Assembly (NCBI GenBank): GCA_937951615.1
Contig: CALFBH010000003.1
Span: forward strand, 23,344 to 87,343
Source: an uncultured Saprospiraceae bacterium
GTDB lineage: Bacteria > Bacteroidota > Bacteroidia > Chitinophagales > Saprospiraceae
Direction: 5' to 3'
DNA length: 64,000 bases
Numbering within the stretch: position 1 is the stretch's first letter; each line of letters starts with the position of its first letter. This document shows, in pieces, positions 56,742-64,000 of the stretch. The notes under the pieces are model-generated. The model was not told the origin of the DNA. It worked only from the letters and a program-made list of their open reading frames with translations, and searched no databases. A program made the translations under genes and the position numbers.

Positions 56742-57800
56742 TTATCTCGCTGGCTCAGCATTTTTCCTCACCCAAACCAAAGCACACCATGAAATAATGA
56801 CAAGATAAGTCATGATGAAAAACGGAAACCAGATAGAACCAGATAAATTGACATTCAGACTATAAAATAGTTTGTTAATCAGCCCCGAGGCAACTAGGGG
56901 AACTAAAGGCAAAGCTAGATAAGTCAGAAAACGACGAAAGCCGGTATTCTTGCGGATAAAAAGAATGCCGATTACCAGCAACAGAAAAGTACCTTCAAAA
57001 ATGAGGTTATACAAATAAACATACCAATCAGTGTCATAATGACTTGCTCGTGAAAATATCAAAGACATAAAGTGTAGGAGCAAATGACAGAAAGCCACAG
57101 ACAAAAACATCCGTACACTCATATAAGGCGACATAAACAAAAAAACAGGCAGTATGACAAGAAAGTAAAATGCTGATCTTCTAAGTTGGAGAAGCAAGAT
57201 ACCCCAGTCACCAGTGCGATAATAATCACGAGTTCTTCCTGTAGCATAGACATATTCATGCGCTTCCTCTATGTCTTTAATGATTTTTAGGACTAAGGCT
57301 TTCTTATCGATGTTTACTGCATAATTGTACGCAAAATCAAGACCATAACGTTTCAGTGTAGCTACAGTTTCTCGGGGGGCATTTTCTTCAATTTGTATTT
57401 TATCTATCTCCAATTGTTCTACACTTACAAGCCGAGCAGTCTGATGAACAACAGTTTTGGAAAACACATAAACATTGGAAAAGACAGCAGCCATACACAG
57501 TCCGTAAGCAAAAAAAGTTGTCAGTAGATCTTTGAAATTAGGATGATTTAGCTTAAGCCTAAACTGGGAAAACAACCAAAACAAACAAAGAAAAAAGATG
57601 AAAACCTGAGCAATATAATGCAGAACCTGCATCTCATCAGCGGAAATAGTATTTTTCGAGGTAATTGCTAAACAGCCAACTACAAAAGCCAGTACATTGC
57701 CAAGTAACAAAGAAAAAATCACAAAATAATGCACCTTAGTCCGCCACAGCACAGGATAGTGTGTGAGCATATAATGATTGAGCTTACGAAGTGATTCCAT
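56742..57800 (-). CDS. Polytopic membrane protein of unknown function
   Basis: 352 residues from the ATG at 57800; an ATG at 57818 would add six residues and overlaps the terminator of the neighbour. About seven membrane helices (VHYFVIFSLLLGNVLAFVVG, YIAQVFIFFLCLFWLF, LTTFFAYGLCMAAVFSNVY, FYFLVILPVFLFMS, FEGTFLLLVIGILFI and the last two near the C-terminus) with a ~75-residue loop after helix 3 (LVSVEQLEIDKIQIEENAP...). The opening LRKLNHYMLTHYPVLWRTKV resembles ABC-2-associated membrane proteins of Bacteroidota, but no ATPase gene is adjacent. I cannot assign a function. Confidence 0.65.
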   Translation of the reverse strand: MESLRKLNHYMLTHYPVLWRTKVHYFVIFSLLLGNVLAFVVGCLAITSKNTISADEMQVLHYIAQVFIFFLCLFWLFSQFRLKLNHPNFKDLLTTFFAYGLCMAAVFSNVYVFSKTVVHQTARLVSVEQLEIDKIQIEENAPRETVATLKRYGLDFAYNYAVNIDKKALVLKIIKDIEEAHEYVYATGRTRDYYRTGDWGILLLQLRRSAFYFLVILPVFLFMSPYMSVRMFLSVAFCHLLLHFMSLIFSRASHYDTDWYVYLYNLIFEGTFLLLVIGILFIRKNTGFRRFLTYLALPLVPLVASGLINKLFYSLNVNLSGSIWFPFFIMTYLVIISWCALVWVRKNAEPAR

Positions 57801-57829
57801 GAGGATTGATTTGAACAATAGCTTTAAAA

Positions 57830-57858
57830 AAAGGCATCAATACAAGATTGATGCCTTT
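57830..57858 (-). terminator. Terminator of the RRM protein gene
   Basis: AAAGGCATCAA pairs with TTGATGCCTTT around a 7-base loop; the A-run at 57824-57832 is a T-run on the minus strand. Confidence 0.75.
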
Positions 57859-57882
57859 CAAATTTTTTAAACCATTCAACGA

Positions 57883-58260
57883 TTAATAATCGTTATTGCG
57901 TGGCTTGTCCCAGCTTTTGCGATCTCTACCGCCGCCGCCGTAGCCACCGCCACCGCCGCCGCGATTATAACCGCCGCCGCCGCCACGGTATCCGCCGCCG
58001 CCTCTGTTATCTCTTTCTTCTTTTGGTCTTGCTTTTTTGACAACAATGTTATATCCATCTATTTCCTGCTCATTGAGTCCGTTGATGGCATTATGACCTT
58101 CTTCATCATTAGGCATTTCCACGAATCCGAAACCTTTAGAACGGCCAGTATCGCGATCTGTAATAATTTTGACAGAGTCCACCTCTCCATAACCTTCAAA
58201 GAGCGTTCGGACTTCGTCTTCACTAGTGTTGTAGTTCAACTTAGCTACAAAAATGTTCAT
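57883..58260 (-). CDS. RRM-type glycine-rich RNA-binding protein
   Basis: 125 residues. One RNA recognition motif (residues 1-80): RNP2 MNIFVAKL and RNP1 KGFGFVEM, the standard two motifs. Residues ~85-115 are an RGG/GGY-rich tail (YRGGGGGYNRGGGGGG), and the end is RDRKSWDKPRNNDY. Such small proteins are frequent in Bacteroidota and cyanobacteria, often cold-induced, and act on mRNA structure or stability. The long, AT-rich upstream region (58261-58500) could carry a structured leader. Confidence 0.9.
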   Translation of the reverse strand: MNIFVAKLNYNTSEDEVRTLFEGYGEVDSVKIITDRDTGRSKGFGFVEMPNDEEGHNAINGLNEQEIDGYNIVVKKARPKEERDNRGGGGYRGGGGGYNRGGGGGGYGGGGRDRKSWDKPRNNDY

Positions 58261-58602
58261 GTTTGAAAAATAAAATTATAAATAAAAAAATAGACTTTTG
58301 AGAAAAGCCTAAAAATACGAAATTGAAATGAGTAGCAAATTAAACGTACATAATGATGGTTCCGCTCTTTTGCAGACTTGGAGTCATTTAAATATAAACT
58401 TGCTGATAATCAAATACGGAAGCAAAATATTAATAATTAAGGACTAATGCCACTTTTACACCTATAATATTTGTTTTTTTATGTTAAATAATGAAAAATA
58501 GGGCTAAATACAGTAAGATTTGTGCTTTGTGTAGTGGATTTTGTGAAAATTAGTCATTTTTTCATTCTTGCAATTGCGATACATCAATTTCACAGGAAAT
58601 TG
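58261..58602. other. Intergenic leader region of the RRM gene, no gene seen
   Basis: AT-rich, no open frame of note and no repeat. It should contain the promoter and perhaps a long 5' leader of the leftward RRM gene, since genes of this kind are often regulated by temperature-sensitive leaders. I see no fixed motif. Confidence 0.3.
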
Positions 58603-58610
58603 TATCTTTG
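58603..58610 (+). promoter_or_regulatory. Bacteroidota -7 box TATCTTTG
   Basis: Exact TANNTTTG match, 98 bases before the GTG start at 58709. A -33 TTTG at normal spacing is not evident. Confidence 0.45.
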
Positions 58611-58708
58611 CAGAACTAGAGAGAATAAGGGAAAAATGGGCTATCCGAAAGAAGCTGTCAGATGAATTATTTTTTTCTTATTCCCTAAAACAACGAAAAT
58701 AAAATACT

Positions 58709-59776
58709 GTGGATAAAGAGACTCAAAAATCGACTCAGAGAACAAACCGGCAAACAGAACAGGAACAGACAAGCTGGTTCAGAAGGACACTACTGCCAAT
58801 ATTGCTATTATTGCTATTGGGCGGCGCGGCGTATTATATTTGGCAGCAAAGGAAATCGGTAGAGACCAATAAAGAACTGGCGACAAAATATAAGGAAGAA
58901 CTGGTCAGTGAACAGGAAGCCAAGGCAGAGCTGGGTGAAGAGTATAAGGTGCTGGAAGAAGAAAACATTCAATTGCAGGATAGTATTGTAGTCCTCAAAA
59001 GTCGAATTACAGAACTCAGTCGTTTGCTAAAGGATAAAGTAGGGATCATTTCGAGAAATAAGGGCGAGATTACTCGAATGCAAAACGAAATGAACCGACT
59101 CGTTGGGGAGATGAGTCAGTTGAAAAGTGAAAAAGGTGCAAATCAGGCTCGACTCAAACAATTGGAGGATGAACGTTTTGCCCTAGATCAGCGTATAGGT
59201 GATTTGTATATGCAAAACGATACACTGGAAAACGAAAATAATGTCTTGCTATATGAAATTGTCACAACAGAAAAAGAACGGGATAATCTTGAAGAAAAAT
59301 TAGATGTCAAGGAAAAAGAATTAGCCGGTGCGACAGGAGATGGTGTTTATCAGGTAGAAGGGGAGAAGGGCATACAAGTGAATATCAATGCGATAGAAGC
59401 GGAATTCAAGACCGTGCAAGCACTTACACAGCGCAACAAAAAAGCCAGAAGTGCCAAGAAATGGAAAAAAACCGCCATAGAATTTGATGTGATCTATCCA
59501 GCATTGGATGATTTGCTCAATCAAAATTTCTCTATACAACTGGTGAATGAAGATACCGATGAAGTCATCTCGCCACGAGAAGCCAATCCCGGCGCTTATG
59601 ATGCCAAAGGGCTGGAATTTGCATTTACAGGCAATCCAGTCAAGGTTGATTTTGTCAATTGGCAGCAGAAAAAAGATGCAGGAACAAATTATACCATCCG
59701 CCTATTTTTTGTAGATGGTGCAGGTAAAGAAGTGTCCTTGGCATCAGCAATCGCACCAGTTACGTTTAAGCGGTAG
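58709..59776 (+). CDS. Membrane-anchored coiled-coil protein of unknown function
   Basis: 355 residues with a GTG start at 58709. Cytoplasmic N-terminus rich in Gln/Thr, one membrane helix (LLPILLLLLLGGAAYYIW, residues ~27-45), then about 170 residues of heptad coiled coil (EEYKVLEEENIQLQDSIVVL, QLKSEKGANQARLKQLEDER). The C-terminal ~120 residues are a beta domain (AIEFDVIYPALDDLLNQ, VKVDFVNWQQKKDAG, TIRLFFVDGAGKEV). Coiled coil plus periplasmic beta domain recalls envelope-spanning structural or gliding-associated proteins, but I do not recognise the family. Confidence 0.68.
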   Translation: MDKETQKSTQRTNRQTEQEQTSWFRRTLLPILLLLLLGGAAYYIWQQRKSVETNKELATKYKEELVSEQEAKAELGEEYKVLEEENIQLQDSIVVLKSRITELSRLLKDKVGIISRNKGEITRMQNEMNRLVGEMSQLKSEKGANQARLKQLEDERFALDQRIGDLYMQNDTLENENNVLLYEIVTTEKERDNLEEKLDVKEKELAGATGDGVYQVEGEKGIQVNINAIEAEFKTVQALTQRNKKARSAKKWKKTAIEFDVIYPALDDLLNQNFSIQLVNEDTDEVISPREANPGAYDAKGLEFAFTGNPVKVDFVNWQQKKDAGTNYTIRLFFVDGAGKEVSLASAIAPVTFKR

Positions 59777-60107
59777 GGGTTGATTGTTTGATTGCTGTAT
59801 TGTTTTATGGTTTGATTGCTGCATTGTTTCATGGTTCGATTGCTGCCTTGCTATGGATGTTTTTTGCGTAGCAAAAAAAACATGAAACTATGGCATCGCA
59901 TAAAAATATTTTTAAACCACTAAGCGCACTAAAGGACATGAAGCCGATAGCTATACGGCTTGTCATAGTGTAAAGAATACGAATGAATTTTCCTTTGTGT
60001 TCTTTTTATCTGGTTAGTTTTAGTGTTCCTTAGTGGTTAGAGAATGAACAGTATAAGACTAATTTACTTTTATGCGATTGCCATAACCATGAAACCATGA
60101 AACCATT
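59777..60107. repeat. Phrase-repeat element with TTTTTTGC hairpin
   Basis: GATTGCTGTATTGTTTTATGG units (59781-59853), hairpin TTTTTTGCGTAGCAAAAAA (59862-59880), and at the far end CCATGAAACCATGAAACC (60087-60106) as the inverse phrase. In between lies GATAGCTATACGGCTTGTC (about 59949), also found at 19463. Confidence 0.65.
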
Positions 60108-60425
60108 TCAATAAGAATCCCACCGAGCCCGATAACCGCGTGTATCAAAATGCACATTCATCGTGCCGGGATATTTGCCGATGCCGCCCTTGTCTTTGAT
60201 GATTTCTTTTTCCAGAATATCTAGCACAATACTTTTATCTTCCTGCGTACTGCGCCCATCATTATTGATGTCATAAATGTAAATGTCTATTGCTTGTCCG
60301 AGTAGGTGGCGACTTTGACTTGCACCGCCGACCGCTTCATTATGTGCAGGAGAGCGAAAGCCACTGAGTACAACAAAACCAGTTTCATTGAATCCTTGTA
60401 TCAAGTTGCTATAAATGAACTCTTT
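60108..60425 (-). pseudogene. M15A-type peptidase remnant without start codon
   Basis: The frame reads KEFIYSNLIQGFNETGFVVL, SGFRSPAHNEAVGGASQSRH, LLGQAIDIYIYD and ends GYRARWDSY. SxHxxGxAxD (H-x6-D) and VHFDTRG are the zinc-site motifs of Peptidase_M15A (D-Ala-D-Ala carboxypeptidase-like) proteins. Upstream the frame hits TAG, and there is no ATG before the domain. The N-terminal part of the gene, including any export signal, is missing. A TTG at 60404 could give a 98-residue product lacking the first strand, so I regard it as decayed. Confidence 0.62.
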
Positions 60426-60527
60426 TTGCTATTTTTGAGTTTACATATATTAAAACGTGGTGTTCAATTCGAAGTATTCTTTTTTGAATTTGACGTTTGA
60501 ATTTATTAAAATCAAGATACACTTTTT

Positions 60528-61841
60528 ATGAAACTATGTACCACTACCCTCACACTTATCTTAGTCGGCGCGCTACTTTTTCCAGCGTATAGCCAACTCA
60601 ATATGCCTGCCGAGAAAAGCAGCAATAAAAATGGAGATTATACTTCTGTTTCCAATGAGGATTTTACGGATTATCTCAAAGAAACAGAACGTATAGAAGG
60701 CGATGATTTTAATTATAACTGGCGTAATGAAGAAGGGGTAAAATTCAGTGATTTAAAAGCTTCTATTAGTACAGCTGATGTAGATAGAGATTTAAGCCGC
60801 GAAATTTATTTTCTCAATCTGCTGCGTCCCAAAATTATTGGTTCTGATAGACCTGCACACCAGTTGCAACGAGTATTTTTGCTCGATTTTATAAAATACG
60901 AATATGCCTGGAATGAAGAAATGGTCAATTCCATCAATACATTTGAAGACAATATGAAGGCATTGGATTTGTCGACAGACAATATACAGATGATTCGCGC
61001 TAAAAAACGAGCCTATAAAGATGAGCTGCAAGCCCAGCAGGACAATGCTTATGAATACCTGGATGAGTCGGTGACGAGTTACTTCAATGCGCATTGTTAT
61101 AATTCAATTTACTTTCCCATTTTCGACTGGAAATTTAGCAAAATTATGCGCGAAAAGCAGCGCGTAAAAATCAAAACAAGGCTAACAGAACTGTATTATA
61201 ATCGCCAGATTTCCGATAAAGACCTGAATGTCCTAAATGGTAGTTTGCTTTCACTTGATGTGGACAATGGCGTTTCCCTCCGCACAGAAATTCTTTCCGA
61301 TTATTTTATTTTTGGAAAGGTATCTCTGGCTACTCAGATTGCAGTAACGGACGCACTAGATCCAACTCAGTCGAACGCAGAAATTATACAGGAAAATGCA
61401 GTGCAAAATATCATCGGTGGTGGTGGCAATTTGTCGCTGGCTTATAATGTGCCTTTCTTTTATTCTGAATTGACGGAAAATATCAAGTTTGGTTCTTCTT
61501 TCAATATACCTAATCTTGGCTTCCGTGTTCCTGCGCTGAATCAGATTGAGGAAAGCCCTTATGTCATGTTAGAAGTTGGAAACGAATCCTTTTTGGTGGT
61601 CAATTTTCTGAGAAACAATCTCGGTGTTTATGGCAATTATCGCTTCTCCTACATCACTGGAGATACCAAGTTTAGAAACACTTTAGAGGATTTGGATGCC
61701 AATGGTTTTATGCTCAATCAATTCACTATCGGGCTGAGCATCAATGAAACTTTTCGGGTGGGCACCAACTGGTTTGTCGGTAACAAATTTGTAAAAGACA
61801 ATTTTCCTCAAAATACCCTTTCGGTAACGATTATTCCCTGA
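60528..61841 (+). CDS. Exported protein with helical N-terminal and beta-barrel-like C-terminal part
   Basis: 437 residues, Sec signal MKLCTTTLTLILVGALLFPAYSQ. Residues ~60-240 are mainly helical and charged (REIYFLNLLRPKIIGSDRPAHQL, RAKKRAYKDELQAQQDNAYEYL). Residues ~250-437 are strands of a membrane-barrel character (ILSDYFIFGKVSLATQIAV, GNLSLAYNVPFFYSELT, VYGNYRFSYITG, QFTIGLSINETFRVGTNW). No family is recognised. The end NTLSVTIIP is not a standard T9SS tail. Probably an outer-membrane protein. Confidence 0.62.
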   Translation: MKLCTTTLTLILVGALLFPAYSQLNMPAEKSSNKNGDYTSVSNEDFTDYLKETERIEGDDFNYNWRNEEGVKFSDLKASISTADVDRDLSREIYFLNLLRPKIIGSDRPAHQLQRVFLLDFIKYEYAWNEEMVNSINTFEDNMKALDLSTDNIQMIRAKKRAYKDELQAQQDNAYEYLDESVTSYFNAHCYNSIYFPIFDWKFSKIMREKQRVKIKTRLTELYYNRQISDKDLNVLNGSLLSLDVDNGVSLRTEILSDYFIFGKVSLATQIAVTDALDPTQSNAEIIQENAVQNIIGGGGNLSLAYNVPFFYSELTENIKFGSSFNIPNLGFRVPALNQIEESPYVMLEVGNESFLVVNFLRNNLGVYGNYRFSYITGDTKFRNTLEDLDANGFMLNQFTIGLSINETFRVGTNWFVGNKFVKDNFPQNTLSVTIIP

Positions 61842-61892
61842 TAAGTTTAAGTTTAAGAATAAGTTTAAATTAGACCTCACCTTTGGTGACAT

Positions 61893-62240
61893 TTTAACCC
61901 AAGTTGAATATGTAGCCCCAAATCTTATCAACGCTGGTCAAAGAAGTTTATAGTGTTTTATACAATAGTGATTATTTTGCGAAGCAAAATACGTCTTTAT
62001 CAAACTATGTAAACTTCGGTAGTGTTCGACTAAAGTATGATGGAGTAAACTCCGTTGTCGTCAGACGAATTCGCTTAGAAATACGGCATATCTAAAGGGA
62101 TAAATCACCAATTTTCATAACATCCTTCGTCTGCCGACTATTCCATACTTTAATCGAACACCCTTTAAACTTCATAAACCCTATAAACTACTGGCTGTGA
62201 AAATGTAAAATTGGGGGCTACTATTTCAACTTGGGCTAAC
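61893..62240. mobile_element. MITE-like element of ~348 bp with long imperfect terminal inverted repeats
   Basis: TAACCCAAGTTGAATATGTAG (61895-61915) returns inverted as CTACTATTTCAACTTGGGCTA (62218-62238); weaker pairing continues inward for about 70 bases. A second inner pair, GTGTTCGACTAAAGTATG (62022-62039) and CATACTTTAATCGAACAC (62144-62161), is nested inside. It has no open frame, so it could be a non-autonomous transposable element. A TTTTGCGAAGCAAAA hairpin sits at 61975-61989. No target duplication is evident. Confidence 0.55.
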
Positions 62241-62380
62241 CCCTAATAAAGCTCCCCGATTTACCCGCCTTTAGTCTTTTAACAAAACATTTAGGATTAA
62301 CATTTAAACCTTTTCTAAAAGTCTGCGTCCAAAGGAGCGTAACAATAATTATAATTGTCATTTTCAATCAAATTAAAAAC

Positions 62381-63145
62381 ATGAAAAATATCAAATTAAT
62401 GTTAAGCGTCTTTGCAGCAGTAATGCTAATGACTGCAACTGCTTTCGCACAGCGCCCCGGACAAAACATAGGAAGACAGGTCGAAATGATGGCCAAACAA
62501 TTGGATTTATCTGAGGTTCAGATAGAACAAATCACAGCGATTCAGGAAAATTTCACGGCAAAATTCAAGGATTTACGTGGAACAATAACGGATAGAGAGG
62601 TGATGAAAGAAACGATGAAGAAGCTGAATGGAGAAAGAGAAGAGCAGATTCAAAGTGTATTGACGAAAGCACAAGTGGATAAATGGAACATCCTCAAAAA
62701 AGAAAGAAAAGAAGTACGTGGAGAAGGTCAGCGTCCAGACATGGAGCGTCCAAAAGGAGAACGTCCAGGCATGGAGCGTCCAAAAGGAGAACGTCCAGAC
62801 ATGGAGCGTCCAAAAGGTGAGCGTCCTACAATAGAGCGTCCAAAAGCAGAACGTCCTGAAATAGAACGTCCGAAAGTCGAACGTCCACAAAAACCTAAAG
62901 GCAAAAAACTGGATAAGCTACAAACTGAACTTGGTTTATCTGATGCACAGATGGTAGAGATGAAAAAGATCACCAAAACATACGGCACGAAAATAAAAGA
63001 ATTGAAAGCAAGTGGTGCAAAGCGCAAAAAAATCAAAGCAGCCAAGAAAGTCAGAAAAGCTGCGGTGAAAAAAGTATTGACACCAGAACAGTATGAAAAA
63101 TGGCTGACTATGGTCGCCGAAAGAAAAGGCAAAAAACGTAAATAA
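62381..63145 (+). CDS. Spy/CpxP-like periplasmic protein with RPxMERPKGE repeats
   Basis: 254 residues with signal peptide MKNIKLMLSVFAAVMLMTATAFAQ. Two helical Spy-like halves (KQLDLSEVQIEQITAIQENF and LQTELGLSDAQMVEMKKITK, both with the L-x-L-S-x-x-Q hinge) flank a low-complexity stretch (~115-180) of about seven decapeptide units such as RPDMERPKGE and RPEIERPKVE. The 30-bp DNA units are close copies, so the number may vary. The C-terminus is strongly basic (KKVRKAAVKKVL, ERKGKKRK). LTxxQ/Spy-type proteins are periplasmic chaperones; the repeat insert is unusual. Confidence 0.75.
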   Translation: MKNIKLMLSVFAAVMLMTATAFAQRPGQNIGRQVEMMAKQLDLSEVQIEQITAIQENFTAKFKDLRGTITDREVMKETMKKLNGEREEQIQSVLTKAQVDKWNILKKERKEVRGEGQRPDMERPKGERPGMERPKGERPDMERPKGERPTIERPKAERPEIERPKVERPQKPKGKKLDKLQTELGLSDAQMVEMKKITKTYGTKIKELKASGAKRKKIKAAKKVRKAAVKKVLTPEQYEKWLTMVAERKGKKRK

Positions 63146-63164
63146 ACGAGTTGGTGAGTTACGA

Positions 63165-63194
63165 GTTGCGAGTTTGTAATCACAAACTCGCAAC
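63165..63194 (+). terminator. Stem-loop behind the Spy-like gene
   Basis: GTTGCGAGTTTGT pairs with ACAAACTCGCAAC around AATC; the right arm merges into the CAACCCG repeat array. Confidence 0.45.
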
Positions 63195-63483
63195 CCACAA
63201 CCCGCAACCCACAACCCGACAACCCACAACCCGCAACCCACAACCCGACAACCCGCAACCCATAACCCGACAACCCGCAACCCGACAACCCGACAACCCG
63301 CAACCCGACAACCCGCAACCCGCAACCCGACAACCCGCAACCCGACAACTCGCAACCCGACAACCCGACAACCCGCAACTCGCAACCCGACAACCCGCAA
63401 CCCGACAACCCGCAACCCGACAACCCGCAACCCGCAACCCGACAACCCGCAACCCGCAACTCGACAACCCGACAACCCGCAAC
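63184..63483. repeat. Tandem CAACCCGCAACCCGA array, about 300 bp
   Basis: Alternating CAACCCG and CAACCCGA units (7 and 8 bases) for about 300 bases with few variants (CAACTCG, CATAACCCG). There are no spacers, so it is not a CRISPR. The same phrase in short form occurs at 19514-19540 and 20458-20484. Confidence 0.9.
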
Positions 63484-63487
63484 TGAA

Positions 63488-63610
63488 TACAAGCAGCCCG
63501 GCACTTACAAAGAAACTGCAAATCTGATCGGACTGAGTGGCATCGTTTACTTCTATGTCATCACAGAAGATAGCGGTGTGGACTCACAGAAATTTATGGT
63601 CAGAAAATAA
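63488..63610 (+). pseudogene. Orphan T9SS C-terminal sorting-domain remnant
   Basis: Directly behind the repeat array a 40-codon frame reads YKQPGTYKETANLIGLSGIV and YFYVITEDSGVDSQKFMVRK, then TAA. This is the last part of a type A T9SS sorting domain. There is no start codon; the frame is stopped in the array at 63263. The body of the gene has been lost or displaced, perhaps by expansion of the array. Confidence 0.72.
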
Positions 63611-63708
63611 TAAAGTCCAGATTGTAAGCAAAGCGACACAATCGCAGGTGAAGTCCCTCTCCGCTGAAAGATGGAGAGGCTAGGTGAGGCAACATAATTT
63701 TATAGATA
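63611..63708. repeat. CCCTCTCCGC ... TGGAGAGGCTAGGTGAGGCA repeat
   Basis: CCCTCTCCGC and GGAGAGGCTAGGTGAGGCA (63654-63691) match 1950-2009 and can pair as a loose stem. Confidence 0.5.
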
Positions 63709-63742
63709 GCCGGAAACACTTTTATAGTGTTTCCGGCTTTTT
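63709..63742 (+). terminator. Intrinsic terminator, probable target of the group II intron
   Basis: GCCGGAAACAC pairs with GTGTTTCCGGC followed by TTTTT. The intron-like sequence begins right after the T-run. Confidence 0.8.
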
Positions 63743-64000
63743 GTGTGCCATACATGGCACTAATCTATAGGGTGCAAGTCCCGAACGAGCCTATAAGGAA
63801 GGAATCGTTAGTTAAAGACAAGGGTGTCCATCGTGAGGTGGAATCTGAAGGAAGTCTTGCGGCAAAAGTATCGTGCTGACGAACAGGAATCAGATATAAG
63901 GCGTTGTGAGTGGATAATCCGGCAATAAACGGAGAAGTCCAAAATCCTTACGTAAACTCATGGCGTAAATCTGGCAGCATATACTGAAAGATTAGATGTC
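63743..64000 (+). mobile_element. Group II intron, class C type, 5' part (runs off window)
   Basis: GTGTG at 63743 fits the GUGYG 5' end. It is followed by a GTGCCATACATGGCAC stem, CTATAGGGTGCAAGTCCCGA, CAAGGGTGTCC, GGTGGAATCTGAAGGAAGTC and CTGACGAACAGGAATCAGAT, which are the conserved domain I blocks of bacterial group IIC introns. Class C introns insert behind terminator hairpins, and here the terminator at 63709-63742 ends exactly at the putative boundary. The reverse transcriptase frame and domains II-VI are outside the window. Confidence 0.82.

Noticed and set aside
58261..58602. Cold-shock type riboswitch before the RRM gene
   Set aside because: Plausible from the family, but no specific conserved motif or stem could be read from the sequence.
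63184..63483. CRISPR array
   Set aside because: The repeats are contiguous 7- and 8-base units without unique spacers, and no cas genes are in the window.
63180..63521. Long leftward frames coding GCRVAGCRVVGLR-type peptides
   Set aside because: They are translations of the CAACCCG array and have no protein character.

Overview
The window is chromosomal DNA of a Bacteroidota bacterium, most likely a Saprospiria-type (Saprospiraceae/Lewinellaceae-like) marine or sludge organism. This rests on a SusC/SusD outer-membrane pair with a GH16 glucanase, several secreted proteins with C-terminal sorting domains of the type IX secretion system (T9SS), TANNTTTG-type -7 boxes, an RRM/glycine-rich RNA-binding protein and many lipoproteins. 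No rRNA is present. One tRNA-Arg(CCG) lies at 45936-46009.

Layout. 1-5126 (leftward): a membrane protein with a VIT domain of the exosortase-associated kind (cut by the window edge), a DUF3999-like protein and an outer-membrane beta-barrel. 5376-12120 (rightward): a T9SS subtilase with an altered active-site Asp, followed by three paralogous propeller lipoproteins. 12181-15321: a large TPR protein. 15685-25688: a ThiE-like enzyme, a degenerate DUF4011-type helicase/nuclease, a membrane LAS-type peptidase, then a tightly overlapping leftward cluster of AAA15 ATPase, RloB and a secreted subtilase (AbiL/PARIS-like defence pair plus protease), then a YihY/BrkB membrane protein and a YbgC-type thioesterase. 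25885-35800: housekeeping genes (desaturase, TrxB, superoxide dismutase, FadH-like reductase) and a large beta-helix T9SS protein. 36255-40245: a repeat protein with an IPTL-like C-terminal sorting signal, a broken secreted module, and a putative pore-forming toxin with the order PLAT, aerolysin-like, FG-GAP. 41031-46009: an enolase-superfamily enzyme, small lipoproteins and the tRNA. 46221-54686: a propeller lipoprotein and a SusC-SusD-lipoprotein-GH16 polysaccharide utilisation locus, probably for beta-1,3-glucan. 55174-63145: thymidine kinase, an RRM protein, a coiled-coil membrane protein and envelope proteins. 63743-64000: the 5' end of a group IIC intron placed directly behind an intrinsic terminator.

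The intergenic DNA is unusual. It is full of short-phrase repeats, different at each locus, often arranged as inverted repeats around a small hairpin of the type TTTTGC-N3-GCAAAA. They repeatedly sit just upstream of start codons, and in one gene such a tract lies inside the signal-peptide region. Gene remnants (histidine kinase, phosphofructokinase, M15A peptidase, a T9SS tail) lie in the same gaps, and a direct repeat of about 130 bp flanks the polysaccharide locus. Together these suggest repeated rearrangement through the repeats.

All functions are inferred from reading the sequence by eye. No database search was run.
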